From: Leucobacter sp. G161
GTDB taxonomy: Bacteria > Actinomycetota > Actinomycetes > Actinomycetales > Microbacteriaceae
NCBI RefSeq assembly: GCF_001482305.1
Contig: NZ_LOHP01000061.1
Span: forward strand, 22,707 to 86,706
Direction: 5' to 3'
DNA: 64,000 nt
Both the position numbers and the translations under genes were made by a program. The notes under the pieces were generated by a model, which was given only the letters and a program-made list of their open reading frames with translations, was not told the DNA's origin and ran no database searches. Of the stretch, positions 34,848 through 43,678 are shown one piece after another. Every line of letters begins with the position of its first letter. Within the stretch, counting starts at the first letter, position 1.

Positions 34848-35710
34848 GGGCTGCAGTGTTCGGCCTGTACCGCGTGCGGGTACCGATGTACTCCGTGGCT
34901 GCGGTGATCCTCATCGCGAACGTCGTCGTACTCAACGTCGTTCTGCCGGAGCCCGTTCTCGCGGCCTGGCGGGTGCTGCTGTTTGCCGCGCTCGCGGCGA
35001 TGCTGTGCGCCGCACTCCTCTCATACCTGGTGCCGCGGTGGCTACCAGCTCGGCCCACGAGGGCCGTCACCCCACCAATCAGCGGACGCTGGATCGCGCT
35101 GAACAGCCCCGCCACAAAGACCCCGAGCCACGGCGTCCGCGCCTACGGCCAGACCTACGCGATTGATCTCGTCGCCGATCCCACCGGAACAGCACGGCCG
35201 GAGTTCGGCGGCCCCGCGATGCGGGTGGCAACGTCGTACCCCGCATTCGGCGAACCTGTTTTCGCGATGCTTGACGGAACTGTCGTGCGCGCATCGGACT
35301 GGCGGCGGGATCACCGCGCGAGATCCAACGCGGCCGGCTTCATCTACCTCATGATGGAGGGCATGATCCGGCAGCTCGGTGGGCCGGGATTCATCGTCGG
35401 GAACCACGTGACGATCCGCAACGATGACGGCACATACGCGACGGTCGCGCACCTGCGGCAGGGATCGGTCGCAGTGCGCGCCGGCGACAGGATCACCGCC
35501 GGTACACGGATCGGCGAGTGCGGGAACTCGGGTAACAGCAGTGAGCCGCACGTCCACGCCCAGCTCATGGATCGCGCGTCGTTCTGGACGGCCGAGGGTC
35601 TCCCGATGGCGTTCGCGGGCATCACGCTTGGGGAGGATCTCACGCAGGTCACGGCGCTGCCCGCTGACGGGCAACACATGATTGCGGCTGAGGGGAAAGG
35701 TCACCCGTGA
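34844..35710 (+). CDS. Membrane-anchored M23-family metallopeptidase
   Basis: 288-residue protein with two or three N-terminal helices (about 15-70) and a C-terminal M23/LytM peptidase domain facing outside. Zinc-site features are AYGQTYAIDL (Asp), AHLRQGS and SSEPHVHAQL (H-x-H), with GEPVFAMLDGTVV typical of the fold. The first zinc His of the usual HxxxD is replaced by Gln-Thr in GQTYAID, so catalysis should not be assumed. Co-transcribed with the winged-helix regulator upstream. Confidence 0.87.
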   Translation: MRAAVFGLYRVRVPMYSVAAVILIANVVVLNVVLPEPVLAAWRVLLFAALAAMLCAALLSYLVPRWLPARPTRAVTPPISGRWIALNSPATKTPSHGVRAYGQTYAIDLVADPTGTARPEFGGPAMRVATSYPAFGEPVFAMLDGTVVRASDWRRDHRARSNAAGFIYLMMEGMIRQLGGPGFIVGNHVTIRNDDGTYATVAHLRQGSVAVRAGDRITAGTRIGECGNSGNSSEPHVHAQLMDRASFWTAEGLPMAFAGITLGEDLTQVTALPADGQHMIAAEGKGHP

Positions 35711-35794
35711 AGCCACTGCGCGGCCCCAAAAGCACACGAGCATTCACGGCTGAGAGATCTCCCAATGCCGGGATTTGCGGCGCACACGTGCCGC

Positions 35795-36017
35795 ATGTCA
35801 CCAGACGCTGCGGCTCTCATCCGAGAGGGGCTTGCCCTCGACGCAGATCAGCGAGCGGCTGTCGCCAACGCACTGCTCGGGAGCTTCCGGGATAGCCCTG
35901 AGTCACCCAAGCCCCGAGATGCTTGGAGCAGTAGCCGCTCGACGTCTCGATAACGTCCGCGGCGGTGCAGTTGAGCTGGTGAATGCCGACGAACACTATC
36001 TGGCACGCCCAGCCTGA
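35795..36017 (+). pseudogene. Frameshifted addiction-module antitoxin (PF09720-like)
   Basis: The first part, LIREGLALDADQRAAVANAL then LGSFRDSPESPKPRDAW, matches the pattern of the short addiction-module antitoxins of the RelE/ParE group. The frame then changes by +1 near 35,925, and the expected tail, AVAARRLDNVRGGAVELV, appears in the next frame to the TGA at 36,017. Loss of two bases after the DAW codons would explain it. No toxin gene follows; a palindromic element begins 8 bp later. The gene seems to be a dead remnant. Confidence 0.65.
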
Positions 36018-36024
36018 ATCTCTC

Positions 36025-36099
36025 ACATGCCATGACCTCAGCGAAGTCAGGAGTAATCGGCAGCAGAAACGTCATGACCTCGCTGAGGTCATGACATGT
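36025..36099. repeat. Palindromic intergenic element, copy B
   Basis: 75 bp bounded by ACATGC and ACATGT. The two 28-bp arms are complementary at about 25 of 28 positions around a 19-nt spacer, and each arm also holds its own hairpin of the TGACCTC-AGC-GAGGTCA type. The reverse complement matches copy A nearly throughout. It lies between the antitoxin remnant and the 3' end of the methyltransferase gene. Confidence 0.85.
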
Positions 36100-36163
36100 C
36101 AACGCTCCTTGTTACGCCTCCTCGCTCCTCGTCACTGCGGTCGAGCATTTGTGAAGCGCCGCG

Positions 36164-37429
36164 TTAACGAGCCACCCGCAGCCGCCACAGCGACGTCACC
36201 TCGCGGGAGCGTGCGGCGTGGAGCAGGTCGTCGGTGTCACGAGCGCGGCGGTGCGTCGGGACGGTGTCCAGTCGGTCCACAACCTCAAGCCCAGCCGTGG
36301 CGATCGCCTCCAGCAGCATTTCTCGGGTGCGCAGCCCGAGCAACTCGGCGAGGTCGGAGAGCACAAGCCACCCTTCTCCCCCATCGCTCAAGTGTTCGGG
36401 GAGGCCAGAGAGGAACTGCAGCAGCATCTGGCTGCCCGGGTCGTAGACCGCGGCGTCGAGTGTGCTCGCCGCGCTCCCCGGAAGCCAGGGCGGGTTGCAC
36501 ACGATGAGCGGCGCTCGCCCGTCGGGGAACATGCTGCCGAGCTGGGCGGTCGCGACCTTCGCGATTCCGAGCCGCGCAAAGTTATCGTTCGCGCAGTCGA
36601 CCGCGCGCCGGTGGATGTCGGTGCCAACGACCCGCGAGACGCCACGCTTCGCAAGCACTGCCGAGAGCACACCAGTGCCGACGCCGATGTCAAACGCGAG
36701 CTCGCGGCTGGGCAGTGGGGCTTGCGCAACGAGGTCGACATACTCGTGGCGGGTGGGCAGGAAAGTGCCGTAGTGGGGATGGATCTTCGCCCCAAGGCTC
36801 GGTACGTCGACTCCGCCCAGGAACCACTGGTGCGCGCTGAGCACCCCCGTGAGTTCCTGCAGACTCACTGCGGCGAGCGCCGCACCGAAGCCAGGCTGGG
36901 TCGCGTATGCAAACGCGACGGCATCGCTGACGTGTGGGGCACGGGGCAGCGGGATGGCGGCGCCTGTGTCACTGGCGGATCCATCGAACTCGAGCGGGAT
37001 GAGTACGAGCGAGAGCATGCGCGAGCGCTGGGCACGGGCCTGGCGGATCCGGTAGAACTCTTCCGACGGGGACTCTGGGCCACGTGAGGCTGACTTCTTC
37101 GCCCCCTTGCCGCCCTTTGCCCCCTTCGTGAGGCGCCGGTCGATAGCGCTGAGGAGTTGCTTGGCATTGTGGAAGTCACCGCGCCAGAGCATGGCGGTTC
37201 CCTGTGCGGCGTGGCGCACGGCCTGGTCCGCGGTGAGCCGATCGTCGACGACGGTCACCGTTTTGGGCGCAGGCTTCTCGTTTGCGGATAGCCACGCCGC
37301 TGTTATCTGGCGCCCTGCTTCGGTCCAGGTTATGTGTGCGTCGGCACGCGCGTGATCAGCGATAGAGCATCCACCTCGTTCGGTACGGTTTCGCCCCGCT
37401 CGGCCGCGCGTACGTGGCCACAGTGGCAT
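36164..37429 (-). CDS. Class I SAM-dependent methyltransferase (NPPW type)
   Basis: 421-residue enzyme. The N-terminal half (about 20-220) is unconserved and basic in places (KGAKGGKGAKK); the C-terminal half is a Rossmann methyltransferase with SAM site LAFDIGVGTGVLSAVLAKRG and catalytic NPPWLPG motif, as in PrmC/HemK, RsmC and RlmG-type amide or base N-methyltransferases. The target is not known. The start (ATG 37429) is uncertain; the frame continues upstream. Confidence 0.85.
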   Translation of the reverse strand: MPLWPRTRGRAGRNRTERGGCSIADHARADAHITWTEAGRQITAAWLSANEKPAPKTVTVVDDRLTADQAVRHAAQGTAMLWRGDFHNAKQLLSAIDRRLTKGAKGGKGAKKSASRGPESPSEEFYRIRQARAQRSRMLSLVLIPLEFDGSASDTGAAIPLPRAPHVSDAVAFAYATQPGFGAALAAVSLQELTGVLSAHQWFLGGVDVPSLGAKIHPHYGTFLPTRHEYVDLVAQAPLPSRELAFDIGVGTGVLSAVLAKRGVSRVVGTDIHRRAVDCANDNFARLGIAKVATAQLGSMFPDGRAPLIVCNPPWLPGSAASTLDAAVYDPGSQMLLQFLSGLPEHLSDGGEGWLVLSDLAELLGLRTREMLLEAIATAGLEVVDRLDTVPTHRRARDTDDLLHAARSREVTSLWRLRVAR

Positions 37430-37519
37430 GACTGTACAGATCTTACCAACGGGGCAACCGCGGCTTCCCCGCACGGCGCCCCTCACCGCCCCGGCATGGT
37501 CCCGGCTGGGCGCGAGTGT

Positions 37520-37525
37520 TACCCT
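37520..37525 (+). promoter_or_regulatory. -10 box of leaderless peroxiredoxin transcript
   Basis: TACCCT ends 5 nt before the ATG; no Shine-Dalgarno. Confidence 0.45.
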
Positions 37526-37530
37526 CAGCT

Positions 37531-38016
37531 ATGCCCGAGCACCCACAGGTTCCCGCCACGCCGCTCACGTCGACGGCTGGTGGCACGGTTGACCTCAGCG
37601 CGGAACGCGGCACGAGTGTGGTGTTCCTATATCCGCGCACGAGCCCACCCGGCGGCCCGTCCGCAGCTTGGCAGGCGCTGCCCGGCGCTCGCGGCTGCAC
37701 CGCCGAATCGTGCGGCTTCCGCGACCTTGCACACGACTTCACGCAGCTTGGGGCGCGGATCTTTGGGGTGTCAACGCAGGATCCGCAGTATCAGCTGGAG
37801 GCGAGCACTCGTCTCCACCTGAGCTACCCGCTACTGTCCGACACCAACCGTGCGCTTGCTGGGCCGCTGCGGCTCGAAACGTTCGACTTTGAGGGTGCCG
37901 AACTGTACCGGCGGGCGACGCTGATCATCAAGGATGGCACCCTCGTGCACCGGTTTGAGGAGATTCCCGACCCGGCGGCGCACCCGCAGGACGTGCTGAG
38001 CTGGCTGCAGCGGTAG
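37531..38016 (+). CDS. Peroxiredoxin (PrxQ/BCP type)
   Basis: Thiol peroxidase of 161 residues. The active site is GARGCTAESCGFRD, where the peroxidatic and resolving cysteines are five apart (C-x4-C), typical of PrxQ/BCP. The thioredoxin-fold scaffold is seen in VVFLYPRTSPPGG and ARIFGVSTQD. The usual Pro-x3-Thr before the Cys is modified (LPGARGCTAESC). ATG 37531 is chosen for the leaderless promoter and family length. Confidence 0.9.
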   Translation: MPEHPQVPATPLTSTAGGTVDLSAERGTSVVFLYPRTSPPGGPSAAWQALPGARGCTAESCGFRDLAHDFTQLGARIFGVSTQDPQYQLEASTRLHLSYPLLSDTNRALAGPLRLETFDFEGAELYRRATLIIKDGTLVHRFEEIPDPAAHPQDVLSWLQR

Positions 38017-38029
38017 CGGTGCTCCGCCA

Positions 38030-38647
38030 CTACGACGCGACCGGAGCGATCACCGTTGCGAGCATGCCGCAACCGAACAGCACGAGCACAGCGCCGGCGA
38101 TCTTTGTCAACCACGGCAGCAGTCGCCCCATCCGTTCCAGGGCCGGCCGAGAGCCGAACGCGAGGGCGACACACAGATCCCAGACAAGCACCACTGTGAA
38201 CATCCACAGGCCGTAGGTCGTGAGTTCTGCGGGGCTGGCTGTCGACACAGCCGCTGCGAGACTCACGTAGAAGAGCGCGTTCTTGGGGTTGAGGAGCCCG
38301 GAAGCGAATCCCAACCCGAGGTTCTTCAGCCAGGTCGCGCTCTCGACGGCCGGTCCCGCGTCAAGATCGAGCGGTGTATTGGTACGAAAGAAGGTGACGC
38401 CCATGACGACAAGGAACGCTCCCCCGGCAAGCTGGATCGCGCCGAGCAGCACCGGATGGGTCAGGAAGGCAAGGCCAGAGAAGGCCCCAGTGATAAAGAC
38501 GCCGTTTGCGAGGGCGATGCCAACACACGCCCCGGACGCGTTCTTCCATCCGCCCGCCGTTGTTGCCCGGACAATGAGGAAGAAATCGACGCCGGGTATG
38601 AGCAGGGCCACGATGTGAGCGATCGCCACGACAGCAAACTGCTCCAT
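38030..38647 (-). CDS. LysE-family transporter
   Basis: Amino-acid exporter-type membrane protein of 205 residues with six hydrophobic segments. Family features are the N-terminal IAHIVALLIPGVDFFLIVR and GVFITGAFSGLAFL. The start MEQFAVVAIAHI has GAGGGGTATCC upstream. The AraC-type regulator gene lies 106 bp upstream on the same strand and may control it. The substrate is unknown. Confidence 0.92.
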   Translation of the reverse strand: MEQFAVVAIAHIVALLIPGVDFFLIVRATTAGGWKNASGACVGIALANGVFITGAFSGLAFLTHPVLLGAIQLAGGAFLVVMGVTFFRTNTPLDLDAGPAVESATWLKNLGLGFASGLLNPKNALFYVSLAAAVSTASPAELTTYGLWMFTVVLVWDLCVALAFGSRPALERMGRLLPWLTKIAGAVLVLFGCGMLATVIAPVAS

Positions 38648-38753
38648 CCTGGATACCCCTCGCTCCGTTCCGCGGACGGCCGCCACTTGAGCAAGCGACC
38701 TCCTCCAGTATCGGAAGACGCGGAGCCTGGGGTCTTGAACGTTCTTGCGGCGC

Positions 38754-39554
38754 TCAGCCGCGGTAGGCTCCGGGAGACGCCGCGACATGCGCACGGAAAA
38801 CCCTGTGGAAGTGGCTCTGGTCAGCAAACCCCAGCGCGTGCGCGGTCTCAGCAATGGGGTTTCCCGCCCGCAGCAGGTGTCGCGCTCGCACGACGCGGGC
38901 GTTCTGCCGCCAGGCCAATGGCGCGAGCCCTGTGACCCGCCCCATTTCTCGGATGAGCTGGTACTTCGTCATCTCAGCATCGCGGGCCAGATCGTCGAGT
39001 CGCGGATTCGTCGCGTCGTATTCAAGCCGCTCAATCGCGGGCGCGAGCCGGTCGAGGAGTGCGGGGTTGCGTCGGCGCCTGATGAACCGATGAGGCGCTG
39101 CGACGGCGAGCTCCGCGAGGAGCACGCGCAACCCTTCCTCGATTCGGGCCGCTGCTGCCCCGGCAAAGAGGAGGTCACTCCATCCAGTGACGCGGCTGCG
39201 CAACCCGGGTCGCCGCAGCACGCTGATACCGGAGAAGAGCGCGCCGTTCGCGGTCGCGGGAACGAGCCCGGACACCCAGCGCTCATCCATGTGGATCATT
39301 TGGTAACGCCACTGCTCACCGTCCGGGTTGCAGGAGTGCACGTGGCCGGCCGGAATCGCAATCACGTCGCCTGGGTGGAGGCGGCTGACTTCTTCACTGC
39401 CCGCGTTGAATAGCGAGGTCCCGGATTCGATGACGCCGAGCGAGAACGTGTCGTGGGTGTGCCTGCGGTAGCACGAGTTCTGCTGGCAGGAGCGCCTGGC
39501 CTCGAGCTGCGGCATTGCATCACTGCGCCAAAACTCGGTCACGTGTGCTCCCAT
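38754..39554 (-). CDS. AraC-family transcriptional regulator
   Basis: 266-residue activator with an N-terminal cupin ligand domain (about 20-150; RHTHDTFSLGVIESG, HPGDVIAIPAGHVHSCNPDG) and a C-terminal double HTH (about 170-266; LDDLARDAEMTKYQLIREMG, IAETAHALGFADQSHFHRVF). Cupin-AraC plus LysE exporter is a common pairing, so it probably senses an amino acid or similar compound and switches on the LysE gene downstream. Confidence 0.92.
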   Translation of the reverse strand: MGAHVTEFWRSDAMPQLEARRSCQQNSCYRRHTHDTFSLGVIESGTSLFNAGSEEVSRLHPGDVIAIPAGHVHSCNPDGEQWRYQMIHMDERWVSGLVPATANGALFSGISVLRRPGLRSRVTGWSDLLFAGAAAARIEEGLRVLLAELAVAAPHRFIRRRRNPALLDRLAPAIERLEYDATNPRLDDLARDAEMTKYQLIREMGRVTGLAPLAWRQNARVVRARHLLRAGNPIAETAHALGFADQSHFHRVFRAHVAASPGAYRG

Positions 39555-39714
39555 GCGTTCGTTGTGCCGCCGCAGCCTCAGGCCCGTGCAGCCTCACGGC
39601 GCATCGCACGGGTCGCGGCCCCAGGGACGAGCGTTCCGTCCGAGCTCCAGGATACGCGCCTCCCCGCTTCTCGCGGGCGGTTGGACGCCTCTTCCCTGCC
39701 CACCGGCAACCTGG

Positions 39715-39720
39715 TACGTT
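39715..39720 (+). promoter_or_regulatory. -10 box of leaderless GNAT transcript
   Basis: TACGTT ends 6 nt before the ATG; no Shine-Dalgarno. Confidence 0.45.
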
Positions 39721-39726
39721 CAGACT

Positions 39727-40230
39727 ATGGCAATGCTGCAGGGGGCTCAGGCCCACGCGGGCCGCGTGCTCGCGAGGCGAATCAACCGCGCCGATTGGGA
39801 GTGGATCCAGCGCTGGTTTGCGGATGAAACGCTCGACCGCGAGCTCGGCCCACTCGACACGGAATGGCTGGAGCACGTGCTCTCAGACACCGCGGGCGTG
39901 CAACTCGTCATTGAAGCCGCGCATCCTGCAACCGGGCAGCTCGCCCCCATAGCGATCGTTGGCGTGGTCTGGGGAGACGCGGTCTCCGGTCACGGCATCA
40001 CGGACCTCGCGATCGATCCCGCCCGTCGCGGGTACGGGCTCGGCCGCTCCGCGATCGATGCGACGATCGCGTGGCCGGAACATCCGCCAGCGGATTTCTG
40101 GATCGCATTTGTGGATCAGGAGAACACCGGCGCGCACTCCTTTTTCACCGCAATTGGTTGGACCTACGAGGGGCTCGACGGCGAGGGCGACGAGGCGATG
40201 CACCGATTCGCCACACCGCACCCAACCTAG
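39727..40230 (+). CDS. GNAT-family N-acetyltransferase
   Basis: Acetyl-CoA-dependent transferase of 167 residues. The acetyl-CoA pyrophosphate loop is DPARRGYGLGRSAIDATI, preceded by the beta-4 strand GITDLAI and followed by NTGAHSFFTAIGWTYEG. The substrate is unknown. ATG 39727 is supported by the leaderless-type promoter; upstream codons in the same frame are antisense to the AraC gene. Confidence 0.88.
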   Translation: MAMLQGAQAHAGRVLARRINRADWEWIQRWFADETLDRELGPLDTEWLEHVLSDTAGVQLVIEAAHPATGQLAPIAIVGVVWGDAVSGHGITDLAIDPARRGYGLGRSAIDATIAWPEHPPADFWIAFVDQENTGAHSFFTAIGWTYEGLDGEGDEAMHRFATPHPT

Positions 40231-40402
40231 ACTCGATTCGCGATGCTCCAGTCGCCCTCGAGCGCGTTTCCCGCCGCAGTACACAGGGCTAATTCATGCG
40301 TGAGTAGGTAAGCATCAAGCCTATCGAACGGGTCTGCGTTCGGTCATATCTGCGCTCCATAGGCTGGACGTGTCCACAAGACACGTCTTACAGGAGGAAC
40401 AG

Positions 40403-41470
40403 ATGAGAGCAGCACGCTACTACGGCAAGAATGACGTTCGCATCGAGGAGATCGAAGAGCCCACGACCCGTCCGGGCACCGTGAAGATCGCCCCGGCATT
40501 TAACGGTATCTGCGGAAGTGATCTGCACCTCTACCACGACGGCCCGATGGCCCCCGGCCCCACCGACGCCGAACCGCACCCCATCTCGGGCGAAACCCTC
40601 CCCGTGGTCTTCGGCCACGAGTTCTCGGGCGTTGTCCAAGAGGTCGGCGAGGGCGTGACCGGCATCGCTGTCGGCGACAACGTCGCTGTTGAGCCGCTCA
40701 TGGTGTGTGGCGTCTGCCACGCGTGCAAGGCGAACAAGTACAACCTGTGCGAGAAGATGGGCTTCATCGGTATCTCGGGTCTCGGTGGCGGGCTCTCCGA
40801 GCACATCGTTGTCGAAGAGCGCTGGGTCCACAAGGTGGGCGCTATGCCGCTCGACCAGGCTGCCCTCATCGAGCCGCTCGCGGTGTCGCTGCACGCGGTG
40901 CGCCACGCTGGCGCTGATACCGCTGCTGGCAAGTTCGCTGTCGTCGGCGGGGCTGGCCCCATCGGGCTGCTCACCGCCGCTGTGCTCCGCGCATACGGCC
41001 TGAAGACGATCGTGAGCGAAGTGTCGCCCGAGCGCCGCGCGAAGGCGAAGGAGACCGGCGTCGCTGACATCGTCGTGGACCCCTCAGCTGAGAGCCTTGC
41101 CGACGTCGTCCGCGAGGCGACCGGCGGCGCAATGGCCGAGTTCGCATTCGACGCCGCGGGCGTCGGCGTCGTGCTCGACCAGCTGTTCGAGTCGCTCGGA
41201 GCTGGCGGCCGCCTCGAGGTCATCGCGCTGCACCAGAAGCCGTACGAGATCAACCTCACCGCGCAGCTGACGATGCAGGACCGCGTACTCGGATCCGCCA
41301 TCGGTTACGCGAACGATCACGAGGAAGCGATCCGTCTCGTCAACGAGGGCCTCGTCGACCTTGCTCCGTTCATCACGAGCAAGATCACGGTCGACAACAT
41401 CGTGAAGGACGGCTACGAGAAGCTGCTGCACGACCGCAGCGAGGTCAAGATCCTCGTCTCGATGCAGTAA
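40403..41470 (+). CDS. Zinc-dependent 2,3-butanediol/alcohol dehydrogenase
   Basis: Medium-chain dehydrogenase of 355 residues. Catalytic zinc ligands are in GICGSDLHLY and GHEFSGVVQEVGEG; the structural zinc cysteines are CGVCHACKANKYNLC; the NAD fold has VVGGAGPIGLLTAAV and an acidic residue after the second strand (IVSEVSPERR), indicating NAD over NADP. The sequence is closest in style to 2,3-butanediol dehydrogenases. Ribosome binding site CAGGAGG; a strong terminator follows. Single-gene unit. Confidence 0.93.
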   Translation: MRAARYYGKNDVRIEEIEEPTTRPGTVKIAPAFNGICGSDLHLYHDGPMAPGPTDAEPHPISGETLPVVFGHEFSGVVQEVGEGVTGIAVGDNVAVEPLMVCGVCHACKANKYNLCEKMGFIGISGLGGGLSEHIVVEERWVHKVGAMPLDQAALIEPLAVSLHAVRHAGADTAAGKFAVVGGAGPIGLLTAAVLRAYGLKTIVSEVSPERRAKAKETGVADIVVDPSAESLADVVREATGGAMAEFAFDAAGVGVVLDQLFESLGAGGRLEVIALHQKPYEINLTAQLTMQDRVLGSAIGYANDHEEAIRLVNEGLVDLAPFITSKITVDNIVKDGYEKLLHDRSEVKILVSMQ

Positions 41471-41484
41471 CACGTCTGCACCAG

Positions 41485-41533
41485 CGAAGGGGGCGTCGCC
41501 GCGGGAGAACTTCTCGCGGCGACGCCCCCTTCG
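41485..41533 (+). terminator. Strong rho-independent terminator
   Basis: A perfect 19-bp GC-rich stem (41485-41503 with 41515-41533) around an 11-nt loop, 14 bp after the dehydrogenase stop. It is the longest perfect hairpin seen in the window. Confidence 0.9.
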
Positions 41534-41592
41534 TTGGTAGAGAGGCGTTGGTAGAGACGCGCTGGTAGCGCAGGCAGGCTCGACGGCCAGCG

Positions 41593-43671
41593 CTACAGCT
41601 GCTCGACGATTGCGGCGGCGCGCTCCGACTGCCCCGTCTGCTTGAGTAGCTCAATGAGTTCGCCTGCGACGAGCAACCGATCCTTGCGCTGCTTCGCAGC
41701 GGTGAAGCCCTCGAATGCAGACTCGAGCCCCCACACCGCGGCCTCAGTATCGCCACGGTCACGCTGGATCATACCGGCGAGCCAGAACGCGTGCGAGGCG
41801 TCGGCGAGCAGGCCGAGCTGGGCGAATTCCTCCCCCGCGAGCAGTGACTCCGTGGCTGCCCGATCGCCGTCGAGACCTTCCCCGAATGAACGGCCGCGCG
41901 TCGCGCCGAGCGACCGGGCGAGGGTGTCCCGCAACGTCGCACGCTCCGTCGCCCATTCTTGCCTGCGTCGCTCCGCAAGGTCATCGCTCAAGCCCGCTGG
42001 ATCAAATTCGGGGTGGCCATCGAGCGCGGCGGCGGTCGCGCGAATTTGCGTGTCCACGTCGTTCATGCGTGAGGCGACCGGCGCCCAGGCAGCGAGCACG
42101 GCCGCGAGCGTTCCCGCGTCGGCCCCGCCCGATCGCAGCAGCGGGACCGCAACACCGAAGTTCGCGTGCGCGCGCTCCTCGCGACGGTCAAGCGCAGCGC
42201 ACTGTGCTGCCTCGGCCGCTGCGAGACCGGCGCGCTCGAGCCATCCGCCGGCCTCAAACCCGGGGACCGCAGCTTCGTAGTCGCGCGCGGCCGCGGCGTA
42301 GTCCTTGCGCGCGAGGGACTCCTCCGCTCGCGACAGGAGCCCCTCGGGGCTCAGCGGAGGCTCCGGTCGAGCGGCAGCCGCATCGGCATCGGCATCGGCA
42401 CTCGACTCCGCAGCGCTCGACGCAGCGCCACTTCGGTCGGTGAGCTTCGCCCACAGCCTGGCGATCCCTGAGGGTGCACCTGGCGTCGTGGCCCCGCTTG
42501 CGGTTTTCGGGGCGGCAGCGTTCATCGGAGCGGGTTCGTCGGCGCTGGCCTCCGCAACGAGGGCTGGCAGCTGCGAGCCCGTCTCAACCGGCAACTCGTC
42601 GGCGGATCGCTGCGCTGCGAGCGCTCGCTCGACAAGGTCACTGTAGTAGCTCGTTCCGGAGCGCCCGTCGAACGCCGCAGCGTACTCGCGGGCTCGGGAT
42701 GTCGCCCAGGCATGGAGCTCTGCGACCGTCGCGTCGGCGGCGCCAGCGCCTGCAGCCTCAGGCAGGCTCACACCCGTCGCGCCTTCACCCCTGTCGCGGT
42801 TTGCCGACAGGCCGGCGATGAGCCCGAGCAGGAATCGGAGGTGCTGCATGGGCGACGGCGGATCAGTGAGCAGCTCACGGTAGTCGCCGCGAAGCTCACG
42901 CAGGGCCCGCTCGAGCTGGCCGCCACGGGCGAGCAGCTCGAAGCTCTGGCCGCGTGAAGAAGCCAAGTCGCGGTTGCCGCGGGTCTCGCTCGCGACCGCG
43001 AGCTGGTGGTACTTCAACGCGTCGGCTGGCTGCCCAACGTGGAGCGCGGCGAGCGCGGTTGCATGGAACGTTTTTGCCGGCTCGATGTTGCAGTTGCCGT
43101 CTTGCTTCTGGCCCAGCTCGAACGCCTCAGCGAAGCGCCCCTGTTCGGTCAGGAAGTCGGTTTGCCGTCCGATCACGCAGGCGTGGCAGTCGTCAAAGTC
43201 GTCGCGGGGGCTCGTGATCCAGGTGAGGCGTGCCGCTTCGGCGCCGGTCGCACCCGATTGCCAGGCCCACCCAAACCGCGCTGCTAGGACGGCAGAGACG
43301 CCGCTGCCCTGCAGTTCAAAGCGCCGCTGCATATCGTCGAGGAACGCCTCGGCCTGCTCACGCGTGATTTGCGGGTAGTCGGGAAGATCGCTTGCGATCC
43401 ATTTGAACTCCCAGAACAGGTTGTGTTCGTCGCTCTCGTCGAAGAGCTCGGGGCTCTCGTCCCACAGTCGGAGCGTGCGAGCAAAGACGACGAACGACTT
43501 CTGTCCTTCCCCACCGAAGGTGTACGCCTCGACGAGGTCAAGCAGCGCCTCCGCGAGGTGCTCGCGCGGGCCATCGGCCTCCACCTTTCTCGCAGCAGCC
43601 TCGGCGGCTGCGGTGCGAGCGGTGCCGTAGGGCATGTGTCGAATGTTGTGGAGTTCGCGTGCGACAGACAT
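41593..43671 (-). CDS. Large helical (TPR-like) protein coupled to HSP90-like gene
   Basis: 692-residue protein of mostly short helical pairs, as in tetratricopeptide proteins (for example LSRAEESLARKDYAAAARDY and EFAQLGLLADASHAFWLAGM). Residues about 400-480 are a low-complexity Ala/Ser/Asp linker splitting two helical halves. No enzyme motif is visible. It lies 7 bp after the HSP90-like gene with GAGGAA before its ATG, so they are one operon; TPR proteins are common HSP90 co-chaperones in eukaryotes, which makes a physical partnership plausible. That is inference. Confidence 0.75.
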   Translation of the reverse strand: MSVARELHNIRHMPYGTARTAAAEAAARKVEADGPREHLAEALLDLVEAYTFGGEGQKSFVVFARTLRLWDESPELFDESDEHNLFWEFKWIASDLPDYPQITREQAEAFLDDMQRRFELQGSGVSAVLAARFGWAWQSGATGAEAARLTWITSPRDDFDDCHACVIGRQTDFLTEQGRFAEAFELGQKQDGNCNIEPAKTFHATALAALHVGQPADALKYHQLAVASETRGNRDLASSRGQSFELLARGGQLERALRELRGDYRELLTDPPSPMQHLRFLLGLIAGLSANRDRGEGATGVSLPEAAGAGAADATVAELHAWATSRAREYAAAFDGRSGTSYYSDLVERALAAQRSADELPVETGSQLPALVAEASADEPAPMNAAAPKTASGATTPGAPSGIARLWAKLTDRSGAASSAAESSADADADAAAARPEPPLSPEGLLSRAEESLARKDYAAAARDYEAAVPGFEAGGWLERAGLAAAEAAQCAALDRREERAHANFGVAVPLLRSGGADAGTLAAVLAAWAPVASRMNDVDTQIRATAAALDGHPEFDPAGLSDDLAERRRQEWATERATLRDTLARSLGATRGRSFGEGLDGDRAATESLLAGEEFAQLGLLADASHAFWLAGMIQRDRGDTEAAVWGLESAFEGFTAAKQRKDRLLVAGELIELLKQTGQSERAAAIVEQL

Positions 43672-43678
43672 AGGTTCC

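Noticed and set aside
35707..35895. Short coding frame overlapping the M23 gene stop
   Set aside because: Competes with the antitoxin-like frame on the same strand, has no domain and no ribosome binding site.
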